The notes under the pieces are model-generated. The model worked only from the letters and a program-made list of their open reading frames with translations, was not told where the DNA came from and did not search any database. A stretch of DNA of 64,000 bases. Origin: Cephalotrichum gorgonifer. Taxonomy: Eukaryota > Ascomycota > Sordariomycetes > Microascales > Microascaceae. The position numbers were made by a program, and so were the translations under genes. Below are positions 1-11,179 of the stretch, in pieces; within the stretch, counting starts at the first letter, position 1; the number at the start of each line of letters is the position of its first letter. The stretch is from positions 1-64,000 of the forward strand of contig ONZQ02000014.1 in the NCBI GenBank assembly GCA_900312665.1, given 5' to 3'.

Positions 1-1560
1 GATATAAGAAGTAAAAATTAATACAGAGTAGGTTTTTAGTACTAGCTTACCTATAAGATCTTATAACTTTCTATATCTAGATCATATCTTATTAGAAGTA
101 AAGAATTAACTATCCCCTGCTAATATATAACTATATTAATATAACAACGTGATTTTATCTCTCTTATTCTACTTTCAATATTCTATTAGCTATATAATAT
201 TAAATCTATTCTAATTTTCTTTAATAAATAGATATCTTAATATCTAATAAGATAAGATTATTAGCCCTTCCTTATACTTTATTTAGATAATAGATGGATA
301 ATATATTATATTAGATAATCTTTTAATATCTAATATTAGGCTACTAATAATCTAAATAAGATAATCTATATTACTATAATTAGCATAGAGAAGACGAACT
401 TGACAAAGTTAATAATGACTATAATATCATAGTAAAGAACTCTCTTTATATAAAGGAGATAAGATAGTCTAAATTATTCACTAATAGATAGGATACTAAT
501 TCTATAGGACTTATTATTTTTCTACTGGAAATATAAACAAGAAGTAGCTCTTTGGAATATATTATCTAATAACCTAGCTTATCTTATGATCCTAATAAAG
601 AGTTACAAGATCGGTAGGATGAAAAACGGTTTAACTAAGGCTATAGATAGATATATATAGTTACTATAAACTTTAATATTAATAGAACTTAAATATACTA
701 GTCATATCTTAAGCTAAGTTTATAGATATCTATAATAAAGAGAAAATAGATAATTCAATTAATAAATAATATAGCTTAATACTATAAAAAGGATAGATTT
801 AAAATTATTTCCTTTTTCTAGTTTACTATTAATATTAATAAGCTACTAGTAAAGAGACTATAAGAGAATATTAATAACTAAGGATATTCTAATATATAGA
901 GAGAGAACTTTAATTATATTATTATAGATATATAAAGATTATGTCTATTATCAGAGTTAATTATATCAATATTATAAAGAATATTAAAGGAGTTTATTAT
1001 GCTAGATAAATTACTTACTAGTTGATTAGTATTAGAAGTATAACTTATAATACTATTAATTTTAATAATAGAGATAAATTTATATTGACAAATATAAATA
1101 TATTAGATATATTTTATAATGTTATATTTTATAAATAATAGAATAGAATATAATAAGGTTAAAATTTGAATATATATGAAAAAGAAGTATTTATAATATT
1201 TAGACTATATTAATTACGATATTTTAAATAATTATATATAAGAATTTTATTATTAAGGGAAAAAATATAAGAAGAATATAATAGGGAGAAAATATATACT
1301 ATATAATAAAATAGGATATTTTAATATATCAAAACTTTTTATTAGTTCATATAATAGAATAAAAAGATTTAATACAACATTTATTAGTTAAATTTACTAG
1401 TAGTAGTAGATAATTACAGATTACCTATAAGTAATTAAGAAATATTTACTATTATTATTTGAAATAAATTATAATAAGTAAATTCTAAAAAGAAAATAAA
1501 TCGCAAATTCCTTTTCTCTATCTATAAAAATGAGGAATAGATTTTTAATAAATATATAGG
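1..1560. repeat. AT-rich, RIP-like degenerate block
   Basis: This block is dominated by A and T (16 G/C in the first 60 bases), with TA-rich words everywhere and stops in all frames. Composition changes abruptly near 1560, where ordinary coding-like DNA begins. Such islands in filamentous ascomycetes are usually transposon copies mutated by repeat-induced point mutation (RIP). No terminal repeats, target-site duplications or readable transposase or reverse transcriptase could be recognised. The transposon origin is therefore inference from composition. It may continue to the left of the window. Confidence 0.7.
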
Positions 1561-1677
1561 ACTATGCCGCTTAAACTCCTGAACTACAAAGACAAAAAAG
1601 GGGGGTATGTCATATGCTAACAAGCTTGGTGTAATACAGAGGGATCTTCTGAGATGCTCCACCTTACCATTTCTTAG

Positions 1678-2971
1678 TTAACCAGTGTAAAACACGCCTG
1701 ACTGCAACGCTCGTTGAAAGTGCTCCGCAAAACCAGAAGTTCCTTGGCAGTCGCTCATCTCTCTCTTCTCCATAGCCTTCGGTAGCCACTCGGTGATCTT
1801 TTCAACCCGACTCTGGTGCTGGTCATCGGAGTTTCCATGTTAGGCTCTGTAGGACCTACGGGGTCAGGGGTAGCAGGTAACATACAGAAGGGTGGGTGCT
1901 CATCCACTCGGGTATCTCGGCCGAATCACCAGCGTTGACAGCCTTCTCCATTCTCCGCCAGAAATGGACCGCCTCCCGTGGATCATAGCAGGCCTCCGCC
2001 ATCAGCATAAGGCCAATGTAGTCCGCCTCACTTTCCATATTACGGCTCATGGGTCTATCGAACACGGTGTCGAGCACGAAACCTCCCATGGCCTGCACCA
2101 GAAGAACAAGCCCCGGAATCGGGGCCGCTAATGAACTGAGACTGTACAGAAGTATGTTCCGCCCGATACTAGCAGACATACGTTCGCCGTGATGCTGGGC
2201 AAGGTTGTGTGCGATTTCATGGCCGAGAACCGCCGCCAGCCCATCGCGATTGCGGGTTATGGGCAGAATCCCGCTATAGACGAAGACCTTCCCACCCGGG
2301 AGTATGAATGCGTTTGCTTTGCCTGAGGGTTTGTTAGCTAGGTGTAGGGGCAGGCTGCTTACGCCCTGGGCTGATGGGAGAGCTCGGCGCACGTGGATCG
2401 TCAATGACACGGATTTCCCAATCGTATTGCTCAAGCCCGCTGACGGGTATAAGTCGGGCCATGACTCTTTTCACCAGGAGCGTCCTGCCAGAAGTGGGAT
2501 GTTAACAAAAACACCCCGAAGCGTAAGACCGTCCCCCCCACCATACCTAGGATCGTGCGCCGGCAGGATGCGAAGCCCCTGCATTTCAATCTCGTACATC
2601 ACCCTCCTAACCTGCTGCTCGCTCAAGGAGGAGGAGGCCCCGTCGCCGTAGCAGTTGAACCTTTTCCGTCCACTTATAGGCACGGATTCTCTGTTGGAGA
2701 AGTAGAAGATGCCAGCTCCCATGGCGCAACCTCCAAAGAAGAGGTGAGTACGTGGGCTTCGGGCAATCCTGCCAGCTTGGGCCGCAGTAAACAGCGGCTT
2801 CGCATCGATTAGGCGATGCTGCCATCCTTGCTCATGCCCGTACCTTCCAGACTGACGTGAGGTCTGATGAAAGCCGCGGCATCCGCGGGACAGCTTCGGT
2901 AGTGAGACGCCACGAGTTCCAGTATAGCAGCGTAGCGGCTGCGGCCAGAGGATGTATGGTCGGGGAACCAT
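1678..2971 (-). CDS. oma1: Mitochondrial metalloendopeptidase OMA1 (M48)
   Basis: Zinc protease of the inner mitochondrial membrane. In the family it acts in membrane-protein quality control and stress-activated processing. Four exons (2547-2971, 2393-2484, 1886-2322, 1678-1818) encode 364 aa. The N-terminus is basic and Ser/Thr-rich, like a mitochondrial presequence (residues ~1-45), followed by a short membrane segment and the conserved RKRFNCYG / LRILPAHDPR region. The M48 zinc motif HEIAH lies at about 207-211 and the second motif ESEAD at about 269-273. Splicing restores VIDDPRKANAF at the exon 2/3 join and HPSHQSRVEKITEWLP at the exon 3/4 join, both typical of OMA1. The start at 2971 is the first ATG giving a targeting sequence. 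The gene ends about 120 bp from the AT-rich block yet looks intact. Confidence 0.95.
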
Positions 2972-3953
2972 ATCTTATAGTGGCTAAATGGTATCTAGGT
3001 TCGTAGGGGATAAGGTTTGATGTCCATGGCTGCCATGTGCCGAGTAATAGTGGTGGTGCGTGGAGTGGCCTGGCACGGGTCGTCTCCCAAAGGAACATGA
3101 CCATAACAATACCATGTCGCCGCATCGGGTGGCAGGTCCCCACTATTCTGTGTCTGTAACTCCGGCCATGGGTGGGACATCTGCATAGGCGCCGATACAT
3201 ATTAGGGTCGGGTCCACCCGGCATAAAAATGTATGTACTATTACATTAGATTACACTATTGTACATATCTCGGTACTCCGTAGCCCCTGGGCACTCATAC
3301 TTCAGCTCAGCTCATGGACCGTTGAAACATCCACAAATACGATATAAGTTGCTGGGATTTCCAACCTGAGCTGTGCTGTCGAGAACGAACGACTCGATTT
3401 ACTCAGGATATGCAACATTTTCGACCGAGAAGTACCCACCCAACAACCCTGGCCTCACAGCATGAGACAGTGTGAGTGGTAATCAGCTGCTATATATCTT
3501 TTCGACGTCACGGACCCACAGGGCCCCCGACACAATATGGAAAACACCCAAATGGGCCCCCTGAAGCACGTTTCTGGTATACTCACCAGTTACTCGATCT
3601 TTCCGTCGCTGGCTGCTTCGAGCCCAGGTCGTCCTGCGATGACGGATGCGCCGTCGCTTCCAATATTGGGCTAATACACAAGTGCATCCGTACTGCGCAG
3701 CAGGTAACCCGTTGAGTGCTTAGCGTCCCAACTGCCGCCCCATCCTGGGTCATTCGTCAATACCATAACGGGGGAAGCTAAACACCCACCACCCACCTGC
3801 CCTGCATGTGAGTCCTCACCGCCCTTGGCTTGCCCACCCCACTATATTCACCCCAACCAGCCCGAGTTTCCGATCCGAGATCATTCAAACTGCCTCGACA
3901 GTCGTTCTGTTTGAACGAGCAATTTGCTACTAGAGTAAACTTCCGAGGTCCCA
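2972..3953. other. Intergenic, divergent promoter OMA1 / NAGS
   Basis: This is the spacer between the divergent OMA1 (-) and NAGS (+) genes. Short open frames exist on both strands but none has a recognisable domain or an intron pattern. A TACTCCGTA word occurs near 3269, a motif repeated in other spacers of the window. No RNA gene was recognised. Confidence 0.5.
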
Positions 3954-6048
3954 ATGCCCGGGAATCTAGCCCCGGGGATCTGTCGACCAGTTCGTCCGGC
4001 GGTATGTTGCAGACGTAGCAATCCGACCCTTCGATGACGCACCTGCTGACTGCCCGATGTTGGATCACAGTCTGGAGGGGTAACCAAGCTCGGAAGCTCG
4101 TTTCTCCTCACTACCAGCCATGGCCATCTGTTGCACCCGAGGCTGTCCTCGGGGCGCCCTGGAGTCTGGCTCGCGGCTCCCGCGGCCCCGTCCAGTCGGC
4201 GCTTCATACGTCAGAAGAAAGGAGAGACGAAGGAGTCGATAGATCGCGTAGGTCACGTCCGATGATACATCCCCTCCAGCATATTCTCTAACCGTGCCCT
4301 AGGACCTGATTGTTTCTGTGCTAGAGTCCGCGAACAAGAGAGATGCCAGGGGATACTTCCGCAAATATTTCGGGCACCTCGACGCCAATAGTGCAAACCA
4401 TAGTCCGAAGCTCGACCTCCCGGGAACCATCAAGAATCGGGCTCTCTTCGTCCAAGGCAACGGCCAGGCCGACCTCGATACTACAAATCCAGAAGCCTTG
4501 CACGTGGCAGTAGTCAAGATATGCCGCCCCCAGACCATTGACGACTCTACCATGGAGGGCGTCGCGAAGACCTTGTCGCAACTCAGGATGCTAGGTCTCC
4601 TGAGTGTCATAGTCATGGACTGTGGCAGCCGGTCCTCTAGAGCACTAAGCTCTGAGCAGGCGAACCGCCTTGCCTTCTTCCTTGACGCCTCCGATCCGCG
4701 CAGCGCAACTGTGGTTGAGAACACCCTGCTCGCAGACCTACCCGCCAGCACTTACTCCACAACGCCGACAGGTCGTATAGATGCAACCATCATCCGTCGT
4801 GTCTTAAATGCTGGCAAGATACCCATAATAAGTGGTGTCTCAAGCCCGCGAGACGCTGACACTGCTGAGGACGATACGCCAGAGAGCATCGTCGTAGCCT
4901 TGACCCGAGCGCTGAGCGGGAACAACCCCGCCCGCGCCGGGGTGCTTCCCGAATCCCCAGCGACGATCGAATCCGTCATCGTACTCGATCCCGCCGGCGG
5001 AATCCCCATGGCGAACGCGCCTGGCGTCCCACATCGCTTTGTCAACCTAGAGCAGGAATTTGACACTATCATCGCGGCGTTATCGGGGCAGCACTCGCAC
5101 TCGTTCCTGTCAGGACCTAGCTCCTCGCCGAATGAGACATCAGAATCTCACGCCCTGAATCTGCTGATGGTCAAGGACATCCTATCCATCCTCCCACCGG
5201 CCGCCTCCGCCCTCATCACTTCACCGCTCTTGGCCGCGACCACCGCTCGACCCGAGGCCGTCAGCCCACGACCCTCCCGGCAGGAGCTGCACTATGGAGG
5301 ATTTGCTACGGTCAAGACGCGCCCAACTAAGAACCCGCTGATACATAACCTCCTTACAGATAAGCCAGTGTACTCCTCTTCCCTACCAGTAGATAAGCTA
5401 GCCCGGCGAGACCCGACTGGTAGGCACACCCCGAACGCAGAGATTGCCACCCTCGTCAAACGAGGTATGCCAGTCACCATCCTCGGTGGTACTGGCTTAC
5501 GGCCGTGGACCCCGCCCGAGCCAGGAAAGCGACAGCTACGCCTCACTGATCAGGCCGTGGATCTCCCGCGCCTGGTACACCTCATCGAGGACTCCTTCGG
5601 CCGCAAGCTGGACGTAGACAATTACCTCCGACGCGTCGACGATAAGATCGCGGGTGTGATCATTGCCGGCGAATACGAGGGCGGTGCCATCCTCACATGG
5701 GAGAGGCCAGACGGCCTCTCGGCGGAGGAGGCATACAAGTCGGGCAGGTTCGTACCGTACCTGGACAAGTTTGCCGTCCTCAAGAGCCGTCAGGGGAGTG
5801 GCGGGGTGGCCGATATCGTCTTCAACTCAATGGTCCAGGACTGCTTCCCGCGCGGGGTCTGCTGGAGGAGCAGGTCGAATAATCCCGTCAACAAGTGGTA
5901 TTTCGAAAGATCAATAGGCGGCACTAAGAAATTGGAGGGTACGGAGTGGGCCATGTTCTGGACGACGCCCGGGTTACAACCGGAGAGCCAAGAGGTGAGA
6001 GACTACGAGGATGTCTGTCGACAGACCCAACCATCGTGGGAGGGGTAA
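3954..6048 (+). CDS. arg2: Amino-acid N-acetyltransferase (N-acetylglutamate synthase), mitochondrial
   Basis: Makes N-acetylglutamate from glutamate and acetyl-CoA, the first step of mitochondrial arginine (ornithine) synthesis. Three exons, 3954-4001, 4071-4247 and 4303-6048, sum to 656 aa. The 16-codon first exon ends at a strong GTATGT donor, and the next two joins keep frame to give the conserved DLIVSVLESANKRDARGYF block. Residues ~80-400 form the amino-acid-kinase-like domain. The C-terminal ~200 residues form the vertebrate-like NAT (GNAT-fold) domain, with GVIIAGEYEGGAILTWE and the NPVNKWYFERSIG motif. The long 3' exon has no ATG near its start, so the upstream exons are needed. The N-terminus is Ser/Arg/Pro-rich, as in a matrix-targeting sequence. 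The gene symbol follows the yeast ARG2 name; Neurospora's arg-2 is a different gene. Confidence 0.92.
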
Positions 6049-6442
6049 GGCTGCGCGGGACACAAGTTACCCATATATACCTAGGCACCGTCTGGAGGGG
6101 TACTGGCGACCCTAGGAACGAACCGCGAGTCGTCGCGAGGGCCACAACCACTACGATCGAGGCCAGCAAAAACAGCGGGATCCGGGTTCCTCGTGGAGTT
6201 GTGAATAGAAGTTGGCCACCACTAGTACGACCCTGAACTATGTAACGGAGACCCGATAGAATAAAAACAGCAAAACCCGATCCACAGCATCTCGCCCCTC
6301 AACTTGCCAAAGGTCTCCTAGTGCCAGGGAGATTCAGTGTGAAAGAGGAACGGCAGGCCAACGTGATGACCCTTGATCCTATAAACTACGAAAAGGAAAC
6401 AAATCGACCTTCCAGAGTACAAAATAAACTTCGAGTCATCGT
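6049..6442. other. Intergenic, convergent 3' ends
   Basis: This is the tail-to-tail spacer between NAGS (+) and the BAR-domain gene (-). It should hold both 3' UTRs and poly(A) sites. Nothing else was recognised. Confidence 0.5.
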
Positions 6443-7774
6443 CTAAGAATCGCTATCCCGACTCTGACGGTACCTCGCCTAACATTTGGGTTTCCCGCGC
6501 TTAGTACATTGCGCGGCAGGTAGGAGTGGTATCGGGGGAAGCAGTCGCAGGGGTCAGGCTTACCTCTTGCTCGGTCTGGAGGCCCTCGATCACGGGGGCA
6601 AGCTCGTTCATGATCTCAAGAGCCCTCTTGTGGTATTCAGCCTGGGCGGCTACGAGCTCGGCAAGGTTTCGAAGGGGCTCCGGGGTGTCAAGGACCTGGG
6701 GATGAGTTAGCACCACGGAGTCGCGACAAAGCCCCGCATGAGGTAGAATAGGGGGTAAGGCTCGCTCAGACGTACGTTCTTCATAACTCCGACAGCCTCC
6801 TCGGTCTGAGTGACGAACTCGTCCTCAGCCTTCTCAATTTCCTCCTGGGCCTCAGCGCTCAACTCGGCCTCATCGACATGATCGGCCGGCGCCGAATTCG
6901 GGCCGTGGAGTTTCCAAGTGGTCCCCTTCACGCGGGCCTTTGTAGTGTCGAGGCTCAGCCTGGACTTCTCAACGGACCTCCGCGCCCGGGTTGCAAACAT
7001 AATGTTGGTGTTCAGCGTTGTGTTCCATCCTGCGAGGAAACGGCTCTGGATCTGCGCATCCTGGGAAAGACGTGCCTCCCCGACGCGTTCCATGGCGAGC
7101 GCATATTTCTCAAGCGCGGTCGCGAGGGGGTCCTCCCCTGCGCCGGCGTGGTTCTGATGGAGCACCTGGCTGCTCGAGAGCGAGGCTCGCGCGATGGCAT
7201 GGCTGAACGTCTTTGGCTGGGGTTTGGCAGACGGGGGTGCGATGAGGGCGGCCTGGGCCTCCGCGGGGCTCGTCGCCCCCGAGAGCAGGGTGACCTTCTC
7301 GGATACGGTGCGCCCCAGGTCCTGGAACGTCTCCTTGATGTTGGGGGGGTAGTCATAGGCTTCGTTCGAGTAGTGGGAGCTGTCGACGTTCGAAAACTCG
7401 TTAACTAGGGAATGGGCACATTGATACCTCGGTCGGTCGACTTACGTCACGGTGAGCAGCTTCTGGTGAGCCAACTTCAGCGCATCCACGCGCTTCTCCA
7501 GGTCGATGTAGTCGGGGGGTAGCTGGGTCTAAGTATGGAGTTAGCAACCTCGTCAGACCTCCTGGCGGGGTGGGGTAGTGCTGGGTCGGGACCGAGACAC
7601 CTTGTCGTCAACCTGCCCAAGCTGCTCCTTGGTATACTGGAGGGTCCTCGATGCGAAGGGCGTAATCTGGGCTCCGAAGGACCTGATAGACGAACAATGT
7701 TAGATAAAGAGCATGCATTTGTATGGTACGGGATAAACACACGCCAGGCCCTTCCCGAAGTCTTTAAAGTCCAT
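6443..7774 (-). CDS. BAR domain protein, Gvp36-like
   Basis: Predicted membrane-curvature-binding BAR protein of the fungal Gvp36 type, expected at Golgi/endosomal membranes. Six exons (7743-7774, 7601-7682, 7446-7528, 6776-7379, 6564-6695, 6443-6478) encode 322 aa. The N-terminus reads MDFKDFGKGLASFGAQITPF, a family hallmark created by joining exons 1 and 2. Charged, helix-forming sequence then runs through almost the whole length, as in a BAR coiled-coil dimer. Examples are LGRTVSEKV, KYALAMERVGEARLSQDAQIQSRF and EYHKRALEIMNEL, split here into short motifs. The last exon adds only ARYRQSRDSDS and the stop. It is divergently paired with NUO-29.9 across about 460 bp. Exact orthology within fungal BAR proteins is not certain. 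Confidence 0.88.
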
Positions 7775-8233
7775 TGTTTCTGGCCAAGAGGTATAAACTT
7801 GCTGTAAGGGAGATGAATTATCTGATCTGGTGAACTTTCGTGTCAGGACGAACGTTCGGAGTCGAGATTGTCTCGATGATCTTCCCAGGTTCGCGTTTGG
7901 AGCTGCTCTCCTGAAGTGGATCAGAGCCAGACAGTATGGGAACTGTGCCTCAGTTGTCGTCATATACCATTCCTGCTTAGTGGCTGTACCTGCACCAAAG
8001 TGTCTAGTGTGTATGCCGCACGATGAGGTACCTGGCTACTTGAGGCTCCACATGCAAGAATGGTTGACGTTCCCATACACGTGATACACTGAGCGTTTTA
8101 GTCATGGCCGTATTTTAGTCATCTTTCTTCACAATACAACCTCAGCTATTACCAGCGAGTCGACGAAAGGACCTGCCGGAGACCTTTGACGTTGCGCAAT
8201 TGCCTCGCGGCTCCGAAGCGAACATCCAACACC
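7775..8233. other. Intergenic, divergent promoter BAR / NUO-29.9
   Basis: This is a shared 460-bp upstream region of two divergent genes. The stretch just before 8234 is pyrimidine-rich with ACC before the ATG, as expected of a fungal leader. No specific operator was recognised. Confidence 0.45.
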
Positions 8234-9114
8234 ATGCGATCCTCTCTCCGTCTCTTGGCTCGCTATCTCGAGCCCGGCACCACGACGGGCCTAACGGGTC
8301 TGTTGACACACGCCACCCCACGATCCACCCTCCTCTCCCTGTACCGGTCTACCCTGGAGAAGCTGGAAAAGCTCCCGGCGACCTCTCTCTACCGCCAATC
8401 CGTGGAGGCGCTAACGAAGCACCGCCTATCCGCTGTCGAGGGGATCGTGCCTGCGGGCTACCAAGAATGGGAGTCGAAGGCGCGCAAGGTCCTCGCCGAG
8501 AACCCCGGCAAATTCACCCTCGTCGGCGGCGATGATGTTTCCGCCCCGGGCATGCGCACCCTTCACATCGATGGGAAGACTTATGTGACCCCCGAGAGGC
8601 GTCACAAGAGCGATATCAGGACCGAGGAGTGGGACGGCGAGACGGACGAGGGCGCCGTTCCCGAGGGGCACAGGTCGGCACAAGAGAAGGAGGAGATGGT
8701 TCGGCAGGCGAAGGCGAACGCTCTGAAGGACACTTCCTCAGTGGCCCTGGAGGACGAACCTCTGCTGACGGCCGAGCAGTATGTTCTGACCTAGTCATCT
8801 GGATATTCCCGCGATAGCTAACCACGTCTTAGGATTGGTGAGCTCGAGGGTGTTATTGGTGCCGGGCTCATCGAGGAGGTGATACAGGTCGCCCAGGGCG
8901 AGCTGAAGCTCGTGGATACCATGCAACGCGATCAAGTGTAAGGACATCTGTGCCAGCCCCGCCTCCCCCCTCCTTCCCATCCTCTTATCCGTTACCTCCT
9001 TTCCTTTCCGCCTATTCTCGGAATGCACGGCTGATGAGTTTCTCAACTAGCTGGGAACCGCTGGAGGAGAAGCCGGTCGAGGGACAGTGGTCCTATTTCG
9101 ACAGGGGAAACTAG
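8234..9114 (+). CDS. nuo-29.9: NADH:ubiquinone oxidoreductase 29.9 kDa subunit (NDUFA5 family)
   Basis: Accessory subunit of the peripheral arm of mitochondrial complex I. Exons 8234-8778, 8833-8937 and 9051-9114 give 237 aa. The start at MRSSLRLLARYLEPGTPTGL-like sequence (here ...YLEPGTTTGLTGLLTH) matches the family. An upstream in-frame ATG at 8186 would add 16 residues but is less likely. The ETC_C1 core follows: LEKLPATSLYRQSVEALTKH, then VPAGYQEWESKA. Splicing restores AEQIGELEGVIGAGLIEEV at the first join and VWEPLEEKPVEGQWSYFDR at the second. That C-terminal tail is characteristic of the fungal subunit. The second donor overlaps a GTGTAAGG word, and the GTAAGG site is the one that keeps frame. 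Confidence 0.95.
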
Positions 9115-9524
9115 GTGACCTCTGTAGAATTATTACCTCGCGATAGATTGGGAATATGTACATTAGCTGATGGGGTGGGATCCTACGGAAGGGAGCCCTG
9201 AGCGTGGCCTGCTATGGTGGTGGCACATCCCATCAACGACAATCCCACCCTTTTTGACATAGGTCCACCTCGATAATAGAAGTCTCCCTCCAGAACGGGG
9301 ACACCTCCACCAGTCCGGACCTGTCCATTGTCCGGGCACCCCACATCCTAAATATTGATGCTTACCCGTTATGTGCATGTATCGTTTCTAGAGATATACC
9401 ATCGTAATACCCGTGACCTATTCTCCAGCTTCCAACGCCACCATAATATAATCTTCATCATCTGGCTTCACCTTGCCTGGATAAAGAAGCCTCTGTACCA
9501 GGAAAAATTGCATCAACACCTCCA
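9115..9524. other. Intergenic
   Basis: Spacer between two same-strand genes. It contains the NUO-29.9 3' UTR and the promoter of the Rrn11-like gene. Nothing else was recognised. Confidence 0.45.
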
Positions 9525-10736
9525 ATGAGTCGGTTCAGCGGAACGATCGGCCCCCCTGGCATCCCGTCCCCTTCGCGTGGCACCAAAAGGAAGAGACTCT
9601 CTCACTTACCTGGAGACTCCATCAACCCTCTCAGTTACCCACCCGCCGTACTCAAGCAGTTCCGTGTCGCGGGTCTCCCCAGCAGTGAACATCTCCCGTC
9701 AACCATAGTCTCCGGATTCCCCCACCGCCCCTGGCGTGATGTAGAGGAAACTGCCGACCCGGATAGCCATGGGCCCCGCTCATCCAATGGTGGCCACGGC
9801 CCACTCATCCCATCAACAGCTGCGCCGGCCCAGAAAAGCAGCAAGGCAAGAGACAAACTCCTCGAGTCTCTTCGTGAGTGTGCACAGATCTGCTTAGAGC
9901 GAGGAGATCTCCACCGGGCTAGAAAGGCTATGGCCGCATTAGCTCGGGCTGAGGGCAGCCTCTCGCAGGGGCAAGGGGACACGGCAAGGCATCACCAATG
10001 GTGTCTTAGGGCCGAGTTCATCATGTGCGAGGGAGAGAACCAGGGGGCTAGAGAGCTACCTGGGGAGGACGCCGAGGAGGACCAGGAGGCACAGCCGAGG
10101 GTCTGGGGCTCCAGCAACACCGTGCCCCAACTAAGGGCATATCTGTCGACTCTGATCTCCGAGCATCCAAAAGCTACGATCAGGCCTGCTCTGGCACGGC
10201 TGCTGGCCATGTGGAGGGCATTGTTAAGCGCCGAAATGTATAGCGCGTATTCGGAGCGCCCGAGAACTGGGCCGGGCCAGGATGGCGATGCTCTGGACAG
10301 TGAGAGTGATTTAGGTTCTGCTGCGGGGACTGTAATAAGTGAGCGCTTGAGCTCGTCTTGGGAAACCGGGCGTGCGGATGAAGAGCGGCAGCGTGGTGTT
10401 GGCGGCCAGGCAAATCGGACTCGACCCGAAGCTCTCAAGACTATGGAGACCGTAGTTGAGCACCTAGAGTCGCTTATGAACTCCAAACTCTACCGGAGCG
10501 ACCACGACCTACTCCACTTGTACGCCGCTGCTCTTCTATATCTCGCGGATCTGCTGGCACAAGCCCGACCTGGCTCGCAGATAAAACACGCGGATGCGAA
10601 ATCGAGAGAAAAGGCCATTCGTGACAGGGCCAGGGCGGTTCTTGGCCACATTGTTCAGCAGGGCGGACAGATAGATCACAGGCTACGTTACGTCATTGAT
10701 GCCAGCGCGAAAAGAGCAGGGAGGACAGTGGAATAG
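9525..10736 (+). CDS. Probable RNA polymerase I initiation factor, Rrn11-like
   Basis: A single-exon ORF of 403 aa. The N-terminus is basic and disordered, with a KRKR nuclear-localisation-like run, then SINPLSYPPAVLKQFRVAGL and SGFPHRPW. A helical, TPR-like segment at about 110-150 includes CLERGDLHRARKAMAALARA. A C-terminal helical region follows (VEHLESLMNSKLYRSDHDLL...). The 'ERGDLxRARKA' repeat and the FPHRPW block resemble fungal Rrn11, a TPR subunit of the Pol I core factor. This is family resemblance from memory rather than a search. The Zn-ribbon partner Rrn7 is also in this window at 52720. It could instead be an unrelated TPR protein. Confidence 0.5.
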   Translation: MSRFSGTIGPPGIPSPSRGTKRKRLSHLPGDSINPLSYPPAVLKQFRVAGLPSSEHLPSTIVSGFPHRPWRDVEETADPDSHGPRSSNGGHGPLIPSTAAPAQKSSKARDKLLESLRECAQICLERGDLHRARKAMAALARAEGSLSQGQGDTARHHQWCLRAEFIMCEGENQGARELPGEDAEEDQEAQPRVWGSSNTVPQLRAYLSTLISEHPKATIRPALARLLAMWRALLSAEMYSAYSERPRTGPGQDGDALDSESDLGSAAGTVISERLSSSWETGRADEERQRGVGGQANRTRPEALKTMETVVEHLESLMNSKLYRSDHDLLHLYAAALLYLADLLAQARPGSQIKHADAKSREKAIRDRARAVLGHIVQQGGQIDHRLRYVIDASAKRAGRTVE

Positions 10737-11179
10737 GCGTTCAACCCAGAGATTTCTCACCTGACTACCGTGGCGAAAGTCCAGCTCCTTTCACCCAAAC
10801 CCCCGTACCTGTCTCCTACCTATCTAATCACCTGCCTCTTTGAAACGGTTGCAGCTCCCCGGATGAAGTAACGGTCGCGGGTACGAGCAGTTCTATCATC
10901 GGGATGAAAAATTCATGGAAGGTAGCTATGGCCGTCAGCCTCTGTGTAAATAGATTCTCTAACGTTGTCGACCGATCTCTTCCATCCACCCGCAGACCAA
11001 GTCTCTTTTGCCCTAACACTTCGTTTCTAACCTTCTCATCAACTTGTTTAGTGGTGGGCAGTCACTACAATCTGGCGCCTGCCAAGGGCTCTACCAGAGA
11101 ACGAGAATGTGGTTCGGTCATTATATTGGATCGGCTGCAGATAGACTGGCGTGCATATACAGGGACATTAGACGTGCCC
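10737..11179. other. Intergenic, convergent 3' ends
   Basis: Tail-to-tail spacer between the Rrn11-like gene (+) and EED (-), expected to hold both poly(A) sites. No gene-like structure was seen. Confidence 0.45.

Noticed and set aside
4034..4291. 85-codon ORF (MTHLL...) as the NAGS first exon
   Set aside because: It is out of phase with the conserved DLIVSVLESA exon. The 16-codon exon at 3954 plus 4071-4247 joins in frame.
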